Origin: Betaproteobacteria bacterium
GTDB taxonomy: Bacteria; Pseudomonadota; Gammaproteobacteria; Burkholderiales; UBA6910
DNA length: 64,000 bases
Assembly (NCBI GenBank): GCA_016183615.1
Contig: JACPEG010000032.1
Location: 62,001 to 126,000, forward strand
Direction: 5' to 3'
Below are positions 13,113-23,095 of this stretch, in pieces (the first letter of the stretch is position 1; each line of letters opens with the position of its first letter). The position numbers were made by a program, and so were the translations under genes. The notes beneath the pieces are model-generated. The model saw only the letters and a list, made by a program, of their open reading frames with translations, ran no database searches and was not told the origin of the DNA.

Positions 13113-14858
13113 ATGACCTTTCCCGCAGTAACCGAGATCAAGCCCCACATCGCCGCGCTGGTTGCCCAGGCCCTGAAGGAGCTCGCGCCCGGGCACGCCG
13201 AGGTGCCGGTGGAGTTGCAACGCCCCAAGCAGGCGAGCCACGGGGATTACGCCTGCCCGGTCGCCATGCAACTCGCGAAGGCGCTGCGCCGCAATCCGCG
13301 GGACATCGCAAAACAGTTGAGCGATGCCCTGCCCGCCTCGCCCTTCATCGAAAGGGTCGAAGTAGCCGGAGCCGGCTTCATCAACATTTTTCTCAAGCCG
13401 ATCGCCCGGCAGCAGGTGGTGACGCGGGTGCTCACCCAGGGTGACGCCTACGGCCAGAGCCGCCTGGGTGCGGGGACGAAGGTGCAGGTGGAGTTCGTCT
13501 CGGCCAATCCCACCGGGCCCCTGCACGTGGGCCACGGACGCGGCGCGGCGTTCGGCGCGAGCCTCGCCAACGTGCTTGCCGCCGCCGGCTACGCGGTGCA
13601 ACGGGAATTTTATGTGAACGATGCCGGCCGCCAGATGGACATCCTGGCGCTTTCCACCTGGCTGCGTTATCTGGAGCTGAACGGCATGGCCGTGCCGTTT
13701 CCCGCGAACGCCTACCAGGGCGAGTACGTGAGCGCCATGGCGCGCCAGATTTTCGAGCAGCACGGAGCCCGCTACGTTCACTCCGCCGACCATGTCCTCG
13801 CGGGCGCGACGCCGGCCGCGGAGGACGCCGAGCGGCACCTGGACGACCTCATCGCCAACGCCAAGCGCCTGCTCCAGCAGGACTACGGCTACGTCCACGG
13901 CTTCGCCCTCACCGAGCAGCTGGGCGACTGCCGCAACGACCTGCTGGAATTCGGGGTCACCTTCGACTGCTGGTTTTCCGAGCAGTCCCTCTACGACAAC
14001 GGGCTGGTGGCCAGGGCCGTGGCGCTGCTGGAACAGAACGGGCATCTCTACCAGCAGGACGGCGCCAAGTGGTTCAAGGCCACCCAGTTCGGCGACGAGA
14101 AGGACCGGGTGGTGCAGCGGGAAAACGGCCAGTACACCTACTTCGCCTCCGACATCGCCTACCATCTCAACAAGTACGAGCGCGGCTTCGGCCGCATCAT
14201 CGACATCTGGGGCGCCGACCATCACGGCTATATCTCGCGGGTGAAGGGAGCGATCCGGGGGCTCGGGCTCGATCCCGAGAAGCTGGAGATCGCGATGGTG
14301 CAGTTCGCGGTGCTCTACCGCGAGGGCAAGAAAGTCTCCATGTCCACCCGCGCCGGCGAGTTCGTGACGCTGCGGGAGCTGCGGCAGGAAGTGGGCAACG
14401 ACGCGGCGCGCTTTTTCTACGTGCTTCGCAAGAGCGACCAGCACCTGGACTTCGACCTGGATCTCGCCAAGAGCCAGAGCAACGAGAACCCGGTGTATTA
14501 CATCCAGTACGCCCATGCCCGGGTGTGCAGCGTGCTGGCGGAGTGGGGAGAGGACCCGGCCCGGCTCGCCGGTGCGGATGTTTCGCCGCTCACCACCGCC
14601 CATGAAAGCGCGCTGCTCGCCCGCCTCATGGAGTTCCCGGATGAAGTGGAGGCGGCGGCGCGCGATCTATCGCCCCATCTCATCGCGTTCTACCTCAGGG
14701 ACCTGGCCGGAGAGTTCCACAGTTATTACAACGCGGAACGCTTCCTGGTGCCCGATGAATCCCTGCGCCTCGCCCGTCTGGCGCTGGTCACCGCGGTGCG
14801 CCAGGTGATGCGAAGCGGCCTCCGGCTGCTCGGCGTGGGCGCGCCGGAAAAAATGTAA
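13113..14858 (+). CDS. argS: Arginyl-tRNA synthetase
   Basis: 581 aa from the ATG at 13113; the open frame runs on upstream but that part overlaps priA. A class I aminoacyl-tRNA synthetase that charges tRNA-Arg. The HIGH motif appears as HVGH in GPLHVGHGRGAAFG (about residue 136). The KMSKS region is degenerate, GKKVSMSTRAG, as usual in ArgRS. The N-terminal Add-1 domain (about 1-110) and the C-terminal anticodon-binding DALR domain (about 465-581) are both complete. An extended -10 promoter lies 28 bp upstream. Confidence 0.97.
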   Translation: MTFPAVTEIKPHIAALVAQALKELAPGHAEVPVELQRPKQASHGDYACPVAMQLAKALRRNPRDIAKQLSDALPASPFIERVEVAGAGFINIFLKPIARQQVVTRVLTQGDAYGQSRLGAGTKVQVEFVSANPTGPLHVGHGRGAAFGASLANVLAAAGYAVQREFYVNDAGRQMDILALSTWLRYLELNGMAVPFPANAYQGEYVSAMARQIFEQHGARYVHSADHVLAGATPAAEDAERHLDDLIANAKRLLQQDYGYVHGFALTEQLGDCRNDLLEFGVTFDCWFSEQSLYDNGLVARAVALLEQNGHLYQQDGAKWFKATQFGDEKDRVVQRENGQYTYFASDIAYHLNKYERGFGRIIDIWGADHHGYISRVKGAIRGLGLDPEKLEIAMVQFAVLYREGKKVSMSTRAGEFVTLRELRQEVGNDAARFFYVLRKSDQHLDFDLDLAKSQSNENPVYYIQYAHARVCSVLAEWGEDPARLAGADVSPLTTAHESALLARLMEFPDEVEAAARDLSPHLIAFYLRDLAGEFHSYYNAERFLVPDESLRLARLALVTAVRQVMRSGLRLLGVGAPEKM

Positions 14859-14882
14859 AATGGCGGCTTTCAGGGAGACCGC

Positions 14883-15464
14883 ATGAGCCGAGACTATAAA
14901 TCCCGCTCCGGCAACGGCTCGGGCGGGGGCGGACGCGCCGGGACCCTGTTGCTGGGGATATTCATCGGGCTCATTCTGGGGCTGGTCATCGCGCTCGGCG
15001 TCGCCTGGTACGTGAACAGGATGCCCAACCCGTTCGTTCCCGCCGGCAAGCCGGCCGACAACGGTGGCGCCAGGCTCGAGCCCCAGAAACCCGCCGCCCA
15101 GTCCGAGGACAGGCAGGCCAAGGCCGACAAGCCGCGCTTCGATTTCTACAAGATCCTGCCCGGCAAGGAAGAGCCCGCCACCGAGCAGGAGGTGAAGCAG
15201 GCGGCGCAGAAACCGTCGGCCGCAAAGGAGACCTTCTTTCTCCAGGCCGGCGCGTTCCAGAGCGCCTCCGATGCCGACAACCTGAAGGCCAAGCTGGCGC
15301 TGATCGGCATGGAGGCATCCATCCAGACCGCCGCCATCCCGGACCGCGGCGTCTGGCATCGGGTGCGGCTCGGGCCCTACAGTCGCATGGACGAACTCGA
15401 CCGGGCGAGGAACGTCCTGAAACAAAACGGAATCGACGCCACTCTAATCAAGGTGCGCGAATAG
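14883..15464 (+). CDS. SPOR-domain membrane protein (FtsN-like)
   Basis: 193 aa. A short basic cytoplasmic tail is followed by one transmembrane helix (about residues 21-44), a Pro/Ala/Lys-rich periplasmic linker, and a C-terminal SPOR domain (about 115-190; FFLQAGAFQSASDADNLKAK and RVRLGPYSRM). SPOR domains bind denuded glycan strands at the septum. The bitopic layout matches FtsN, and location after argS is common for this gene. Whether it is the essential divisome activator or another SPOR protein cannot be told from the sequence. Confidence 0.85.
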   Translation: MSRDYKSRSGNGSGGGGRAGTLLLGIFIGLILGLVIALGVAWYVNRMPNPFVPAGKPADNGGARLEPQKPAAQSEDRQAKADKPRFDFYKILPGKEEPATEQEVKQAAQKPSAAKETFFLQAGAFQSASDADNLKAKLALIGMEASIQTAAIPDRGVWHRVRLGPYSRMDELDRARNVLKQNGIDATLIKVRE

Positions 15465-15498
15465 GCGCACCGTCTGATCATCCCCTCACGGAGGAAAA

Positions 15499-16140
15499 AT
15501 GAAAGTACAGAAGTTCCTCGGGTTGTGCCTGCTGGCAATGGGCCTCGTGGCAATCGCGGCCCGGGCCGAGGTGGTCGCGGGACGCGACTACATGGAGATC
15601 AAACCGGCCCAGCCCACCCAGAGCGGAAGGAAAATCGAGGTCATCGAATTCTTCTGGTACGGCTGCCCCCACTGCAACGACCTGCATCCCTACATCAAGG
15701 CCTGGCTCAAGAAGAAACCTGCCGACGTGGAGTTCCGCTACGTGCCGGCCATCTTTCGCGATTCCTGGGTGCCCAACGCCAAACTCTACTACGCACTCGA
15801 TGCCATCGGCGAGCTCAACAAGCTGCACGACCAGGTGTACGACGCGATTCACCTGGACAACCTCAACCTCAACAGCGACCAGGTGCTGCTTGACTGGATC
15901 GCCAAGCGCGGCGTGGACGGCAGGAAATTCTCCGACGCCTACAACTCGTTCTCCATGCAGGGCAAGGTCGCCCGTTCGACCCAGATGTCCAGGGACTACC
16001 AGCTGCGCGGCGTCCCCTCGCTGGCGGTAGACGGCAAATATCTCACCTCGGGCAGCTTCGCCGGCTCCCCCGAGTCCATGCTGAAGGTGGTGGACGAGCT
16101 CGTCGCCAAGGCACGCAACGAGCGCGGCACAAAGAAATAG
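15499..16140 (+). CDS. dsbA: Thiol:disulfide interchange protein DsbA
   Basis: 213 aa with a Sec signal peptide (about residues 1-23, cleavage after ARA). It oxidises cysteine pairs in exported proteins in the periplasm. The active site is Cys56-Pro-His-Cys59 in FFWYGCPHCND, and the cis-Pro loop is RGVPSLAVDG. The ribosome-binding site is GGAGG at 15490-15494. A second dsbA-like gene follows 82 bp downstream. Confidence 0.93.
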   Translation: MKVQKFLGLCLLAMGLVAIAARAEVVAGRDYMEIKPAQPTQSGRKIEVIEFFWYGCPHCNDLHPYIKAWLKKKPADVEFRYVPAIFRDSWVPNAKLYYALDAIGELNKLHDQVYDAIHLDNLNLNSDQVLLDWIAKRGVDGRKFSDAYNSFSMQGKVARSTQMSRDYQLRGVPSLAVDGKYLTSGSFAGSPESMLKVVDELVAKARNERGTKK

Positions 16141-16222
16141 GCGGAAGCCTCGGCGCGGACCCCGCAAGTCATCCGTTCCCCCGGAACCGGTTGCCGGGTG
16201 AACGTTCCGATCGGAGGACCCC

Positions 16223-16855
16223 ATGAGATTTTTCAGGTTCGCCCTGTTCTGGATGTTGCTGGCGGCCGGCGCGGGGGCGTCGGCCGAGCCCAGGCTTGAC
16301 CGGGATTACCGGCTGTTCGATCCGCCCAAACCGGTCTCCACCGGCGAGCGCATCGAGGTCATCGAATTCTTCTACTATGGCTGCCCCTACTGTTTCGATC
16401 TGCAGCCGGGACTCAACGCCTGGCTGAAGCGCCAGCCCCCGGATGTGGCATTGCGGCGCATCCCGGTTTACCAGGACTCCTGGCTGCCACTCATCAAGCT
16501 CTATTACACGCTGGAGGCAATGGGCGAGGTGGAGCGCCTGCACGGCACCGTGTACGAGGCGGTTCATATCCGCAATGACGATCTGCGGAACGAGATCACG
16601 ATGCTGGATTGGGCGGTACTCAACGGACTCGACCGCAGGAAATTTTCCGAGACCTATGATTCCGGCGCCGTCGCGGAAAAGGTGAAGCAGTCGCGCCAAA
16701 TGACGCGCGATTACGGGATCACCGGCACGCCGCGGCTGGTGATCGACGGCAGGTACCTCACCTCCAGCGCCATGACCGGCAGCCACCTCGCGCAGATTCC
16801 GGTGCTCGAGGAGCTGGTGGCGATGGCCCGCAGGGAGCGCGCGGCGAAGAAATGA
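16223..16855 (+). CDS. DsbA-family thiol:disulfide interchange protein (second copy)
   Basis: 210 aa with a signal peptide (about 1-21). It is clearly paralogous to the preceding DsbA: EVIEFFYYGCPYC aligns with EVIEFFWYGCPHC, and the cis-Pro loop is TGTPRLVIDGRYLTSS. The active-site dipeptide is Pro-Tyr (Cys54-Pro-Tyr-Cys57) rather than Pro-His, which would change the redox potential. GGAGG at 16214-16218 is the ribosome-binding site. Tandem duplication followed by divergence is the simplest reading. Its last 4 bp overlap the next gene (ATGA). Confidence 0.88.
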   Translation: MRFFRFALFWMLLAAGAGASAEPRLDRDYRLFDPPKPVSTGERIEVIEFFYYGCPYCFDLQPGLNAWLKRQPPDVALRRIPVYQDSWLPLIKLYYTLEAMGEVERLHGTVYEAVHIRNDDLRNEITMLDWAVLNGLDRRKFSETYDSGAVAEKVKQSRQMTRDYGITGTPRLVIDGRYLTSSAMTGSHLAQIPVLEELVAMARRERAAKK

Positions 16856-17616
16856 CGGCGGCGCGGGAGCGCGTCGTCATCACCGGCGCATCGAGCGGCA
16901 TCGGCGCGGCGCTCGCCCGGCACTACGCCGGCCGCGGCGCGACCCTGGGGCTCGTCGCCCGCCGCCGGGATCACCTCGACCGGCTTGCGGCCTCCCTCGG
17001 CACCGCCGCTTTCGCCTACGCTGCCGACATCCGCGATGTCGCAGCGCTGCAGGCGGCGGCTGCGGATTTCATCTCGCGCTTCGGCGTGCCGGACGTGGTG
17101 ATCGCGAACGCGGGCGTGAGCCGGGGCACCCTGACCCAGCACGCGGAGGATCTGGCCGCTTTCCGGGACGTGTTCGACATCAACGTCGTGGGAATGGTGA
17201 ACACCTTCCAGCCTTTTCTCCCGGCCATGCTGCAGGCGCGCCGGGGCACGCTGGCGGGAGTCGCCAGCGTCGCCGGAATCCGCGGCCTGCCGGGGGCCGG
17301 CGCCTATTCCGCGTCAAAGGCCGCGGCGATTGCCTACCTGGAGAGCCTGCGGGTCGAACTGCGGAGGAGCGGGGTGAAGGTGGTGACCATCTGCCCGGGC
17401 TACATCGACACGCCCATGACGCAAGCCAACCCCTATTCCATGCCGTTCCTGCTGTCGGCCGAAGAGGCCGCGCGCCGCTTCGTCCGGGCGATCGACCGGG
17501 GCGCGAGCCTGGCGGTGATTCCGTGGCAGATGGCGCTGGTGGCACGCACGCTCCGGCTGCTTCCCAACGCCATTTACGACCGGCTGTTCGAGAACGCGCC
17601 GCGCAAGCCGCGCTGA
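16852..17616 (+). CDS. Short-chain dehydrogenase/reductase
   Basis: 254 aa, classical SDR. The NAD(P)-binding motif TGASSGIGAALARHY lies at about residues 9-23, NAGVS at about 85-89, and the catalytic Tyr-Lys pair is in YSASKAAAIAY (about 149-159) with a Ser in the preceding ASVAG block. CPGYIDTPMT follows. Substrate unknown. It overlaps the second dsbA by 4 bp, so the two are probably co-transcribed. Confidence 0.88.
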   Translation: MTAARERVVITGASSGIGAALARHYAGRGATLGLVARRRDHLDRLAASLGTAAFAYAADIRDVAALQAAAADFISRFGVPDVVIANAGVSRGTLTQHAEDLAAFRDVFDINVVGMVNTFQPFLPAMLQARRGTLAGVASVAGIRGLPGAGAYSASKAAAIAYLESLRVELRRSGVKVVTICPGYIDTPMTQANPYSMPFLLSAEEAARRFVRAIDRGASLAVIPWQMALVARTLRLLPNAIYDRLFENAPRKPR

Positions 17617-17718
17617 CCGGTTGCCGAGTCAATTCCGGGTCGGCGGCATGGGCAAAAAACAGATCAGAATTAGTGGCTTGAAGTGACCTCTTGAAAATCC
17701 ACTTGAACTGGTCCACAC

Positions 17719-17766
17719 TGACTATAGCTTGTGTTCCCTAGCGCGTCCGAACACGATATATTGTGC
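17719..17766 (+). promoter_or_regulatory. Tandem NrdR-box-like operators
   Basis: ACACGATATATTGTGC (17751-17766) matches the NrdR box consensus acaCwAtATaTwGtgt at almost every position. TGACTATAGCTTGTGT (17719-17734) is a weaker second copy. The two start 32 bp apart, about three helix turns, which is the usual spacing of NrdR box pairs. They precede the ribonucleotide reductase gene, the expected target of NrdR. Confidence 0.75.
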
Positions 17767-17845
17767 GTTCCGGGTCGCCCGCGAGGGACGCCGGGGGGCG
17801 TATTACTCGCCCATTTGTTGAACCCATCCACCAAACCACAAAAAG

Positions 17846-20731
17846 ATGAAGATCGAATCCCATAACGAATTCATTGCTTCAGCCACCAGCCTTCCCGAGC
17901 AGGAAATCAGCAGCGACGTCCTGGTCGAGAAATACGCCAAGGGCGATGAGCGCAGCGCCGACGACGTGCGCCGCCGCGTGGCCCGGGGCCTCGCCGTGGT
18001 GGAACCGGAAGAAATGCGCAGCCATTGGGAGGAGCGCTTCTTCTGGGCCCAGAAAAACGGCTTCATTCCCGCCGGCCGCATCAACTCCGCGGCGGGCACC
18101 GACATCCAGGCCACCCTCATCAACTGCTTCGTGCAGCCGGTGGGCGACTGCGTCTCCGGCATGGTAGACGGGCGCCCCGGCATCTACGACGCGCTGCTGA
18201 TGGCGGCCGAGACCATGCGCCGCGGCGGCGGCGTGGGCTACGACTTCTCCTCCATCCGCCCGGTGGGCGCCAGGGTGAAGGGCACCTCCAGCCACGCCAG
18301 CGGACCGGTATCCTACATGCGGGTGTTCGATCGCTCCTGCGAAACCGTGGAATCCGCGGGCTCGCGGCGTGGCGCCCAGATGGGCGTGCTGCGCTGCGAC
18401 CATCCCGACGTGGAGCAGTTCATCCACGCCAAGGACGAGGGCGACCTGCGCAACTTCAACATCAGCGTCGGCATCACGGACGCCTTCATGCGCGCGGTGG
18501 AGGCCGATGGCGACTGGCAGCTCACGCACAAGGCCGAGCCCTCCCCCGAGCAGATCGAGGCCGGCGCCTTCCGGCGCGAGGACGGCGTCTGGGTGTATCG
18601 CGCGGAGAAGGCGCGGGAGCTGTGGAAGCAGATCATGGATTCCACCTACGACCACGCCGAGCCGGGAGTGCTGTTTCTCGACCGCATGAACGAGGACAAC
18701 AACCTCTCCTACATCGAAGTGATCGAGTCCACCAACCCCTGCTCCGAGCAGCCGCTGCCGCCCTACGGCTGCTGCTGCCTGGGCAGCATCAATCTCGCGG
18801 TGATGGTGGACAACGCCTTCACCGAGAAAGCTGAATTCAACTTCGGCCTGTTCCGGGAAGTGGTGGCGGTGGCGGTGCGCATGCTGGACGACGTGCTGGA
18901 TGCCACCTTCTGGCCGCTGCCCCAGCAGCGCGACGAGGCGATGAACAAGCGCCGCATCGGACTCGGCTTCACCGGGCTGGGCGACGCGCTGATCATGCTG
19001 CGGCTCAAGTACGACACCGAGGAAGCGCAGGCCTTCGCTGTCCAGATCTCCACGGTGATGCGCGACGAGGCGTACTCGGCCTCGGTCCGGCTCGCCCACG
19101 AGAAGGGCGCATTCCCGCTTCTTGAAAAGGACAAGTTCCTGACGGCGCCGCGTTTCGCCTCGCGCTTGCCGGAAGAGATCAGGCGCGAAATCCGCAAGCA
19201 CGGCGTCCGCAATTCGCACCTGCTTTCAATCGCGCCCACCGGCACGATTTCGCTGGCCTTCGCCGACAATGCCAGCAACGGCATCGAGCCGCCCTACTCC
19301 TGGTATTACACCCGCAAGAAGCGCATGCCCGACAACACCATGCAGAGCTACAGCGTGGAGGACCACGCCTGGCGCCTGTACAAGCACCTGGGGGGCCACA
19401 CCGACAGCCTGCCGCCGTACTTCGTGACCGCGCTGGACATTTCCGCCATCGACCACATGAAGATGGTGGCGGCAGTCGCCCCCTACATCGACACCGCCAT
19501 CTCCAAGACCGTGAACGTCCCCGAGAACTATCCCTACGAGGACTTCAAGGACCTGTACCTGGAAGCATGGAAATCAGGGCTGAAGGGGCTCGCCACCTAC
19601 CGGCCCAACAGCGTGCTGGGCAGTGTGCTGTCCACCACGCCGGCAGCCGAGGCCAAGGCTCAGCCCCACGACCTCAACTTCGATGGCAACCGGCGGCTCA
19701 GGCTGGAGTCGGCGCCCAAGCCCGCCCTTGCCACCCTGCGCTGGCCCGGGCGGCCCAAGTTGAAGGGCGGCAATCCCTCCTGGACCTACATGATCGAGCA
19801 TCCGTGGGGCGACTTCGCCATCTTCGTGGGCCACGTGGAAAACGGCGAGAGCTATCCGTTCGAGGTGTGGGTGAACGGCGCCGAGCAGCCGCGCGGTCTG
19901 GGCGCGGTGGCGAAGACCCTGTCCATGGACATGCGGGCCCGCGACCGGGCCTGGCTCAGGTACAAGCTGGAGACGCTGGCCAAGGCCGCCGGCGAAGACG
20001 CCTTCGAGCTGCCGCTGCCGCCCGAGGGCAAGCTCACCCGCGTGCCGTCCATCGTCGCCGGGTTCGCGAAAATTATCGCCTGGCGCTGCGAGGAACTGGG
20101 CGCGTTCGCCGACCAGGAGGCACCGACCCCGGTAATGGATTCCCTGTTCGCGAGAAAGGAACCCAAGACCGGCACCGACGGCACCCTGTCCTGGACCGTG
20201 GACGTCAACAATCCCAACACCGGCGACGACTTCGTGCTGGGGCTGAAGGAGCTGGTGCTGCCGGACGGCCAGCGCCGGCCCTACTCCATGTGGCTCGCCG
20301 GCGTCTATCCGCGTCCCCTCGACGGGCTGTGCAAGCTGCTGTCGCTCGACATGCGGGTGATCGACCCGGCGTGGATCGGCATGAAACTGAGGAAGCTCCT
20401 CAACTACTCCGAGCCCCTCGGCGACTTCATGGCGCGCATCCCCGGCGCGGAGAAGAGCCAGACCTGGCCCTCCACGGTGGCCTACGTGGCGCGGCTCATC
20501 ATCCACCGCTACTCCATGCTCGGGGTGCTCGACGAGCAGGGCTATCCGGTCAACCCCATGGGGGTGCTGGAAGTGCCCGAATCGGTGAAGGAGATGGCCG
20601 AGCAGAGCCGCACGATGATGGCCAAGATCATCCCCGGCAAGCAGTGCAAGGAATGCAGCAACTTCACCATCATCCGCAAGGACGGCTGCGACTTCTGCAC
20701 CTCCTGCGGCGCGGTGGGGGCCTGCGGTTAG
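17846..20731 (+). CDS. nrdJ: Adenosylcobalamin-dependent (class II) ribonucleotide reductase
   Basis: 961 aa. It reduces ribonucleotides to deoxyribonucleotides without oxygen dependence, using coenzyme B12. The catalytic barrel carries [12 protein letters not shown] (near residue 298, active-site Cys) and CCCLGSINL. The first catalytic Cys is in [12 protein letters not shown], followed by the loop [11 protein letters not shown]. The C-terminal third (about 600-900) holds two TSCPD-like regions, ending in CKECSNF and [14 protein letters not shown], the redox/zinc cysteine tail. No class I subunit or cobalamin riboswitch is adjacent. Two NrdR-box-like sites lie upstream. Confidence 0.93.
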   Translation: MKIESHNEFIASATSLPEQEISSDVLVEKYAKGDERSADDVRRRVARGLAVVEPEEMRSHWEERFFWAQKNGFIPAGRINSAAGTDIQATLINCFVQPVGDCVSGMVDGRPGIYDALLMAAETMRRGGGVGYDFSSIRPVGARVKGTSSHASGPVSYMRVFDRSCETVESAGSRRGAQMGVLRCDHPDVEQFIHAKDEGDLRNFNISVGITDAFMRAVEADGDWQLTHKAEPSPEQIEAGAFRREDGVWVYRAEKARELWKQIMDSTYDHAEPGVLFLDRMNEDNNLSYIEVIESTNPCSEQPLPPYGCCCLGSINLAVMVDNAFTEKAEFNFGLFREVVAVAVRMLDDVLDATFWPLPQQRDEAMNKRRIGLGFTGLGDALIMLRLKYDTEEAQAFAVQISTVMRDEAYSASVRLAHEKGAFPLLEKDKFLTAPRFASRLPEEIRREIRKHGVRNSHLLSIAPTGTISLAFADNASNGIEPPYSWYYTRKKRMPDNTMQSYSVEDHAWRLYKHLGGHTDSLPPYFVTALDISAIDHMKMVAAVAPYIDTAISKTVNVPENYPYEDFKDLYLEAWKSGLKGLATYRPNSVLGSVLSTTPAAEAKAQPHDLNFDGNRRLRLESAPKPALATLRWPGRPKLKGGNPSWTYMIEHPWGDFAIFVGHVENGESYPFEVWVNGAEQPRGLGAVAKTLSMDMRARDRAWLRYKLETLAKAAGEDAFELPLPPEGKLTRVPSIVAGFAKIIAWRCEELGAFADQEAPTPVMDSLFARKEPKTGTDGTLSWTVDVNNPNTGDDFVLGLKELVLPDGQRRPYSMWLAGVYPRPLDGLCKLLSLDMRVIDPAWIGMKLRKLLNYSEPLGDFMARIPGAEKSQTWPSTVAYVARLIIHRYSMLGVLDEQGYPVNPMGVLEVPESVKEMAEQSRTMMAKIIPGKQCKECSNFTIIRKDGCDFCTSCGAVGACG

Positions 20732-20786
20732 CCGCGTTGGCCGGGATTTACCCCGCGACGCCCAATATCTTGAACCGCATCCCTGG

Positions 20787-20919
20787 TTGTTGGGCATCGG
20801 GAAGACCGATGCCCAACCTACGAGGGGTCATAACCCGTAGGTTGGGCTCCATGGAGCCCAACATTGGAGAGCGCGAAGCGTGTTGTTGGGCATGGGACCT
20901 GAGGGGACCATGCCCAACC
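20787..20919. repeat. Cluster of GTAGGTTGGGC palindromic repeats
   Basis: Three hairpins in a row, each built on GTTGGGC...GCCCAAC: about 20788-20820, 20837-20863 and 20884-20918. Two carry the full CGTAGGTTGGGC or CCCAACCTACG end. The same family is found at 22331-22411. It fills most of the nrdJ-qor gap and probably includes the nrdJ terminator. Confidence 0.8.
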
Positions 20920-20940
20920 GCTTTTTAAGGAGACGGTTTT

Positions 20941-21912
20941 ATGCCCTACGGCATCCGCATTCATGAGACTGGCGGCCCGGAAGTCCTGCGCTGGGAGGAG
21001 GTGGAGGTCGGCAAACCCGGCCCCGGCCAGGTGCTGGTGCGCAACACCGCGGTCGGCGTCAACTTCATCGACACCTATCACCGCACCGGGCTCTACCCGG
21101 TGAACCTGCCCGCCACTCTCGGCATGGAAGGCGCCGGGGTGGTGGAGGCGGTGGGTCCCAGGGTCACGGAGTTCAAGCCCGGCGACCGGGTGGCCTATGC
21201 CCAGCCCATCGGGTCCTACGCGGAGCTCGCGCTGCGTCCCGCGGAGCGGTTGGTGAAGATTCCCGCGGGCGTGGATGACCGGATCGCCGCCGCCATGATG
21301 CTCAAGGGCATGACCGCCCAGTATCTGCTCCGGCGCACCTACCGGGTGAAGGCCGGCGACACCATCCTGGTGCACGCGGCCGCGGGCGGCGTGGGACAGA
21401 TCCTGTGCCAGTGGGGGAAACACCTGGGCGCGACCGTGATCGGCACCGTGGGCAGCGACGAGAAGGCGAAGCTCGCGAAGAAGGCCGGCTGCCGGCACGT
21501 GATCGTCAGCTCGCGGGAGAAAATTCCGGAGCGCGTGAAGGAAATCACCCGGGGCAAGGGCGTGCCGGTGGTCTACGACGGCATCGGCAAGGACACGTTC
21601 ACGGATTCGCTCGACTGCCTGGCGCCGCTGGGGCTCATGGTGAGCTACGGCAACGCCTCGGGCGCGGTACCTCCCATCAACATCGGCATCCTGTCCCAGA
21701 AGGGCTCGCTGTTTCTCACCCGACCGACGTTGATGACCTACGTGGCGAAGCGCGAGGACCTGGTGAAAAGCGCGCGGGAGCTGTTCGCCGTGGTGAAGAA
21801 GGGGGCGGTGAAGATCGCGGTCAACCAGACCTACCCGCTGCGGGAGGCGGCCCAGGCCCACCGCGACCTGGAGGCGCGCAAGACGACCGGCTCCACGGTG
21901 CTGCTGCCCTGA
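20941..21912 (+). CDS. NADPH:quinone oxidoreductase, zinc-independent MDR family
   Basis: 323 aa, QOR type of the medium-chain dehydrogenase superfamily. It reduces quinones or enones with NADPH. The N-terminal GroES-like domain contains GVNFIDTYHRTGLYP, and the NADPH fold carries HAAAGGVGQILCQW (about residues 142-155). It lacks the structural zinc cysteine loop of alcohol dehydrogenases, as expected for QOR. AAGGAGA at 20927-20933 is a good ribosome-binding site. Confidence 0.92.
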   Translation: MPYGIRIHETGGPEVLRWEEVEVGKPGPGQVLVRNTAVGVNFIDTYHRTGLYPVNLPATLGMEGAGVVEAVGPRVTEFKPGDRVAYAQPIGSYAELALRPAERLVKIPAGVDDRIAAAMMLKGMTAQYLLRRTYRVKAGDTILVHAAAGGVGQILCQWGKHLGATVIGTVGSDEKAKLAKKAGCRHVIVSSREKIPERVKEITRGKGVPVVYDGIGKDTFTDSLDCLAPLGLMVSYGNASGAVPPINIGILSQKGSLFLTRPTLMTYVAKREDLVKSARELFAVVKKGAVKIAVNQTYPLREAAQAHRDLEARKTTGSTVLLP

Positions 21913-21979
21913 GCCGCGTGGTCCCACAACCGCTTTTGTGCTATGGTTTGCGGCAACCGCGAACCGCCGGAAGGCCGCC

Positions 21980-22303
21980 GTGGCAGCCACCCCACTGAAA
22001 ATCCAGGCCGGCGAGACCTGGGCCAAGAAGCAGAAGGGCGGGAGCGTCACCCCGTACCTGGTCCTGAAGAGTGACGCCGCAGGCCACGTCACCCTGCAGA
22101 ACATCGCCAATCCCAGCAGCGTCTTCAGCACAACGGCCCACCGCATGCTCGCGGCGGAGTATTACCTGGTGAGCCAGACCCCCTACGTGGACCTCACCCG
22201 CAACAGCAAGCGGGCGAAGCACGTGGTGAAACCCAGGCGCTGTCCCTACACCGTGGACCTGTTCGAGGGTCGGGCGGATTTCCAGCCGCCCGAAATCGAT
22301 TGA
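21980..22303 (+). CDS. Small hypothetical protein
   Basis: 107 aa from a GTG preceded by GGAAGG. An in-frame ATG at 21938 lacks a ribosome-binding site. The protein is basic and soluble, with no signal peptide or membrane segment. The segment QAGETWAKKQKGGSVTPYLV near the start is its most distinctive part. I do not recognise a family. Codon use looks like that of its neighbours, so it is probably a real gene. Confidence 0.55.
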   Translation: MAATPLKIQAGETWAKKQKGGSVTPYLVLKSDAAGHVTLQNIANPSSVFSTTAHRMLAAEYYLVSQTPYVDLTRNSKRAKHVVKPRRCPYTVDLFEGRADFQPPEID

Positions 22304-22330
22304 TACGGTAGCCGGAAATCCATTGATCGG

Positions 22331-22411
22331 GTAGGTTGGGCTACGCCGCGCGTAGCCCAACAATTAGGGACTCGTCGGTTGATGTTGGGCTGCCGAAGCA
22401 GCCCAACCTAC
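22331..22411. repeat. GTAGGTTGGGC palindromic repeat pair
   Basis: Two hairpins, 22331-22361 and 22384-22411, built from GTAGGTTGGGCT...AGCCCAAC and GTTGGGCTGC...GCAGCCCAACCTAC. They lie between convergent genes and may serve as a bidirectional terminator. Same family as 20787-20919. Confidence 0.8.
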
Positions 22412-22437
22412 GACTAGGGCGCGCCGGCGCCGCGATG

Positions 22438-23040
22438 CTACTTCTTCCCTTTGCGGCAGCCGATCGTTCCGGCGCTTTCGAAATAGCCGAGCCCCGGGCC
22501 ACAATCGATTTTCGCCGCGGGCATCTGCGGCATGCAGCTGAAACTGCCGTCCTTGCCCATCTTCCCCTTCATCATCCAGCCCGCCGGACATGCGGCCATG
22601 CCGCCCGCGCCGCCTGCCATCGGTGATTTCGTCATCGCCCCGCCCGCCATCGGTGATTTCATCATTGCCCCGCCCGCCGCGCCTTCGACAACCAGGCTGA
22701 TCTTCGCCTGTCCGGGACAGGGGAAATGCGTCGTGACCCGCTTGCCCTTGGCGGTAATGTTGTAGGTGCCCGGCTTGCCATAGGTACGGGTCAGGGTCCG
22801 CGGGAACACGCCCTCGTCGAACTTGATCTTCACGTCCTGGCCGTCGCCGTCGCCGTATTCCACCCGCATCCCGCAGTTGTTCTGCTCGGGATCGCCCGCC
22901 ACGACGATTTTGACCGGCTGTCCCGCCTTGGCCGATACGGGATCGGTGGTGATCCCGGTGATCCCTTCTGCGGCAAGACCCGCCGCGGGAGCCGCGAGGC
23001 CCAGAACCAGAACGCCCAGCCTGATCTTGACGACATTCAT
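22438..23040 (-). CDS. Exported hypothetical protein with PKD-like region and Met-rich repeats
   Basis: 200 aa with a Sec signal peptide (about 1-23, cleavage near AGLAAEG). Residues about 30-125 look like a PKD-type beta-sandwich (EYGDGDGQD, TYGKPGTYNITAKG). They are followed by two direct repeats GGAMMKSPMA and GGAMTKSPMA (about 129-148). Then comes a Cys/Met-rich tail (ACPAGWMMKGKMG, CMPQMPAAKIDCGPG). The methionines could bind copper, but that is inference. Family not recognised. It lies 55 bp downstream of uvrA on the same strand. Confidence 0.7.
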   Translation of the reverse strand: MNVVKIRLGVLVLGLAAPAAGLAAEGITGITTDPVSAKAGQPVKIVVAGDPEQNNCGMRVEYGDGDGQDVKIKFDEGVFPRTLTRTYGKPGTYNITAKGKRVTTHFPCPGQAKISLVVEGAAGGAMMKSPMAGGAMTKSPMAGGAGGMAACPAGWMMKGKMGKDGSFSCMPQMPAAKIDCGPGLGYFESAGTIGCRKGKK

Positions 23041-23095
23041 GTGGTGCTCCTTTTGACCGTGGTTGAAAACGCCGGACTGCCGCCGCTGGCAAATT

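Noticed and set aside
17617-17845. Cobalamin riboswitch before the B12-dependent reductase
   Set aside because: No B12-box-like sequence or suitable long leader was seen; the gap is explained by NrdR-type sites.
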